NCBI GenBank assembly: GCA_014529385.2
Contig: CM043950.1
Location: forward strand, 153,566,445 to 153,630,444
Length of the DNA: 64,000 nucleotides
Reading direction: 5' to 3'
From: Adiantum capillus-veneris
Lineage: Eukaryota > Streptophyta > Polypodiopsida > Polypodiales > Pteridaceae
Part shown: positions 60,637 to 64,000 of the stretch, piece by piece
Numbering within the stretch: position 1 is the first letter of the stretch
How the letters are laid out: every line of letters begins with the position of its first letter
The notes under the pieces: generated by a model
Seen by the model: the letters and a program-made list of their open reading frames with translations, nothing else
The model's database searches: none
What the model was told of the DNA's origin: nothing
Program-made: the position numbers and the translations under genes

Positions 60637-61440
60637 TTGACTGAAGAAGAAGAAGATCTTTTGCTAAGATTACTAAAGAATACCAAGATATCTTTGCTTG
60701 GTCTTATAAAAATCTCAAGGATGTTGATCCAGAAATTTGTCAACATACCATACATACCTATGAGAGATGATGCAAAACCAAGTAGACAACGGCCATATGC
60801 TTCTAATGAAACATTTGCCAAAAAGATTAAAGAAGAGATAAAGAAGCTCAAGGAAGCCGAATTTATTTATGAAATTGAACACACAGATTGGGTGTCTCCA
60901 ATTGTGGTGGTACCCAAGTAAAATGGAAAATTAAGAGTATGTGCCAATCTCAAAAAAGTGAATGCAGCCACCATTAGAGATAACTACCCTCTTCCAATCA
61001 TCGACCATCTTTTAGAACGAGTTGCAAGAAAAGAAGCTTACAGATTTTTAGACGGATTTTTGGGGTACTATCAACTTTTGGTTGATCCAAAAGATCAGCA
61101 TAAAATTGCCTTTATAACTGAATGGGGTATTTTTGCCTATAGGGTTATGCCTTTTGGGCTAACTAATGCTCTTGTCACCTTTGAAAGATTGATGAGCCAT
61201 GCTTTCAAAGAATATCTTCCTAATTTCTTGGAAGTATATATGGATGATTTATGTGTACATTCATCAATTCGGGTTGATCATTTTGAACATCTCAAAAAGT
61301 ATTCAAAAAATGTAGACTTTATAGGATTTTCTTAAATCCTGAAAAGTGCACCTTTATGGGTAGACAATAAAAAATTCTTGGATATATAGTGTCTAAAAAT
61401 GGCATAGCTATCGATATGGATAAAATTTGTGTTATTGTTA
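60637..61440 (+). pseudogene. Reverse transcriptase of gypsy element 3, broken
   Basis: Motifs in order: AEFIYEIEHTDWVSPIVVVP, a TAA at 60919-60921, NGKLRVCANLKKVN, DNYPLPIIDHLLERVA, YRFLDGFLGYYQ, MPFGLTNALVTF and YMDD at 61237-61248. The frame shifts after VDFIGFS near 61335, and the following FLNPEKCTFMG continues in another frame. Both catalytic aspartates of YMDD are present. Confidence 0.85.
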
Positions 61441-62041
61441 AATTGCCTAGACCAAAGGGTTCAAGCTTTCATGGGACATTGTGATATTACAGACGATTCA
61501 TTTATATGTATGCTATAATCGCAAAAACCATGTATGGCCTGATTACACTCTTCGTATAAACTGATGAGTGTGAAGAATCCTTCATGAAGCTTAAACAAGC
61601 TCTCACTTCAGTCCCAATATTGAAAGCACTAGATTGGAATAAGATATTCCATGTACATGTTGATGCTTCCAAGTTGCCATTGGGTGTATATTAGCTCAAC
61701 CAAGAGACGAAAAAATTGATTTTCCCATTTCTTATGCTAGTAGATAGCTGAATGTGGCAGAGAAGAACTATACAACCACCAAAAGAGAAGGATTAGGGAT
61801 GATCTATGCCATAAAAAATTATAGACATTACCTATCAACCAACAAATTTGTGTTCTTTGTGGACCACCAAGCTTTATTGTACTTGGTCAACAAGCCATGC
61901 AACACAGGGAGAATAGTGAGATGGTTCATCATTCTTTTGGAATTTGATTTCACTATAGTTGTAAAAAAGGGCACCACACCACCAAAGAGCAGATCATTTA
62001 TCAAGGATTATTTCGAGAGAATCACCAAAAGGGGTAGATGA
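61441..62041 (+). pseudogene. RNase H of gypsy element 3, broken
   Basis: Pieces read YRRFIYMYA, WNKIFHVHVDASKLPLGVY, then NVAEKNYTTTKREGLGMIYA and VFFVDHQALLYLVNK, ending IVVKKGTTPPKSRSFIK. These follow the gypsy RNase H pattern (VDAS, TTTKREGL, VDHQAL). Several stops occur upstream of 61754. Confidence 0.78.
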
Positions 62042-62361
62042 TCTACCAGATGCTTATCTATTCTCCGTGGAAATGATACCCCGTTGGTCAAAAAATATGG
62101 TTTCATTGATGACTATAGCTCAAGTGGATTCTCAAATACCACTTCCTATTACACCAGGATTAATTGGGCAATTGGCTATGTATAAATTACTAGCTTCAAG
62201 GCTATACTAAAGAAATCAAGATGGAATATTTCTTTTGTGTATTAATCTTCGTGAGAAAACCCAATACCTAAATCAAGAACACATGACCATAGTAGGATTT
62301 CACTTTGTGGAAGACCAAACTATACAACGGATCATGAGACTTGGAGTAGTTTTGGCCAACC

Positions 62362-63415
62362 ATGAGGAGTGATGTTCACTCATTTATGAAAAACTGTCTT
62401 CAATGCCAGAAAAAAACACCCATACCTCATGTGACATCATTTCAAATATCACTACTTCCTATGTGGAGTAGCTATATAGTTACTTACTTATCAAGCGGAA
62501 CATTTTCAAAGGATATGAGTACACGCCGCCAAAGAGCTATTGAAACTGCAGCAAGAGACTATGCTCTTATTGGAAACCAATTGTATTGGAGAGGAAAGGA
62601 TCAACATTTGTGTCTCTATGCAAATGAAGATGAATTTATACCCACTCTAGAACAAGCACATGCTAGATTAGCTGGAGGTCACTTTTCTAATGAAACCACC
62701 TCTAGAGCAATTTTAATGGCAGGTATATGGTGGCCAACACTTTTTGCAGATGCCAAAGATTATGTTCAAAGATGTGATGCATGCCAACAAACAAAAATGC
62801 CAACAAGGGTAGATAGCATGCCTTTAAGACCAATGAAAGGGGCTAGAGCTTTTGCAAAATGGGACATAGATTTTGCCGGTCCAATACAACCACCTGCTTA
62901 TAGAACTCAAGCTCAATATATCATTGTAGCTAAGGACTATTTGACCAAGTGGGTAGAGGCTAAGGCAATCAGGAAGAATGATGCTAGAACCACAACTGCA
63001 TTCTTGTATGAAAATGTTTTCACAAGATATGGACTTCCAATAGAAATTGTCAGTGATAGGGAACTCATTTCCTCAATGAGGTAATGGAGTATCTTCTGAA
63101 TGAATTTATGGTCATCTCCATAACAAATCCGCTCCATATCATCCACAAGCGAATGGACAAGTTGAGCATACGAATAAAATTCTTAGCTCAATATTGACTA
63201 AAGTGGTTAGTTTAGGACGAATTGGTTGGGAAATGAATCTACATGCTACTCTATGGACTTATAGAGTTTCATTCAAGATAGTTTTAAATGCTATACCCTT
63301 TAACCTTGTTTATGGTCTTGATGCCATACTACCGATAGAATTTATGTTGCCAACACTAAAGGTAGCTAAAGATCTTGATTGGACGGACATGAATTGTCTG
63401 AGAGGCTTGAAGATT
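62362..63415 (+). pseudogene. Integrase of gypsy element 3, broken
   Basis: The zinc finger reads HARLAGGHF, then CDACQQTKMP. The core has WDIDFAGPIQPP (first Asp), IVAKDYLTKWVEAKAI and EIVSDRELI (second Asp). After a shift at about 63080, YHPQANGQVEHTNKIL carries the Glu, followed by LWTYRVSFK and VYGLDAILPIEFMLP. The order matches Ty3 integrases. A stop at 63416-63418 ends this part. Confidence 0.85.
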
Positions 63416-63418
63416 TAG

Positions 63419-63915
63419 AAAAGCTTGATGAACAAAGGTTACAGCAGTAGCTCACATCTGTACACAAAAAAGGGGACCTAGTTTAGATTTATTCCCTTAA
63501 GCAGCACATTCCCAAATTCAAGAAAAAGAGAAATGGACCGTTTGTCATTGAAGATGTATCTCCAAGTGGAGTTGTTAAGTTGTCCACTATAGATGGTGAA
63601 CCAATGGCTAACTGGATTAGTGGATGCCGCTTAAAGAAGTACCATTTGCCACTAGCCAATGATTTTCTAGAAAAAATATGTGTAGCAAAGCAAAGAAAGA
63701 TTAAACAACAACAGGTTATTGATGAAGCTCAAGAGGAAGATCGACTTCGAGTACTCAAGAGGAAAGCTGTGGGACACCTCTATACCTTTATAGCCAAAGA
63801 GTTTTCAAACTTCAATTTTAGCACCAAAAAAACTCTTAGTAAACCCAAACTAAAAAACCTATGCTCCCTTGGGAATAAACAAGCACACGCCCACCCAAAG
63901 GACCATAGCACATAG
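63419..63915 (+). pseudogene. Integrase C-terminal region of gypsy element 3
   Basis: KGDLV, then a stop, then KKRNGPFVIEDVSPSGVVKL and RLKKYHLPLAND form the usual SH3-like C-terminal part. A Lys/Gln-rich tail follows (RKIKQQQVIDEAQEED). The frame ends near the window edge, and no chromodomain signature is seen. Confidence 0.6.
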
Positions 63916-64000
63916 GAGCAAAACCCTGTCAAAGCACGATTCACAACACACACCGACCAATGCATATGTAGACAACGGCCTCCCCTTTCATAATTGAACA

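Larger units (their letters stand above)
55760..64000 (+). mobile_element. Ty3/gypsy retrotransposon 3, degenerate
   Basis: Plus-strand order gag, zinc knuckles, protease, RT, RNase H, integrase. The gag starts MNLRSGRILA. Each gene is split by stops and shifts. The element reaches at least the integrase C-terminus at about 63.9 kb, and any 3' LTR lies past the window edge. It differs in sequence from gypsy element 2. Confidence 0.88.

Overview
This window looks like the nuclear genome of a land plant. The evidence is a nest of plant-type retrotransposons (Ty3/gypsy including a Tat-like fragment, Ty1/copia, LINE), remnants of DNA transposons, multi-intron genes with GT-AG splice sites, and many long (GA/CT)n, (TG)n and (AT)n arrays. 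I cannot fix the species; the density of decayed elements fits a large, repeat-rich genome such as a fern, lycophyte or gymnosperm. There is no bacterial-style operon, no CRISPR array and no RNA gene that I can support.

Layout. 1-1.56 kb: unassigned. 1.6-3.7 kb (-): decayed Tat-like gypsy pol fragment (RNase H, integrase). 4.2-10.5 kb (+): gypsy element with LTR-like leader, gag with three zinc knuckles, protease, RT, RNase H and integrase, all broken by stops and frameshifts. 11.1-13.8 kb (+): extra 3' coding region of the same element, possibly resuming at 20.2-20.9 kb. 14.1-19.5 kb: a cassette of two divergent genes, a MULE/SWIM-type transposase (-) and an eight-exon gene (+) that ends in a beta-class-like DNA amino-methyltransferase domain. 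21.06-25.55 kb (-): a LINE inserted into the GA tract of a dispersed repeat whose other copy lies at 4.04-4.21 kb. 25.7-34.2 kb: AT-rich repeats, copia gag pieces and a hAT remnant. 34.2-41.2 kb: no gene recognised. 41.2-44.2 kb (-): the one gene that looks like an intact host gene, four exons, about 402 residues, function unknown. 44.4-46.8 kb: an inverted pair of hairpin-bearing repeats. 47-53 kb: microsatellites and non-coding sequence. 53.19-54.57 kb (-): 3' end of a copia element with its LTR. 54.6-63.9 kb (+): another gypsy element with repeated leader, gag, protease, RT, RNase H and integrase, also broken.

The most unusual content is the 14.1-19.5 kb pair. The plus-strand gene shows a DLPFGG motif (motif IV-like), then a variable region, then an FGCGT motif (motif I-like) followed by GR and an acidic stretch. 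That is the order of beta-class N4C/N6A DNA methyltransferases, next to a transposase, inside what appears to be an older gypsy element. All seven predicted introns keep frame, but two codons are stops. It is therefore either a recently decayed copy of a transposon-borne or captured methyltransferase, or a related fold that needs testing.
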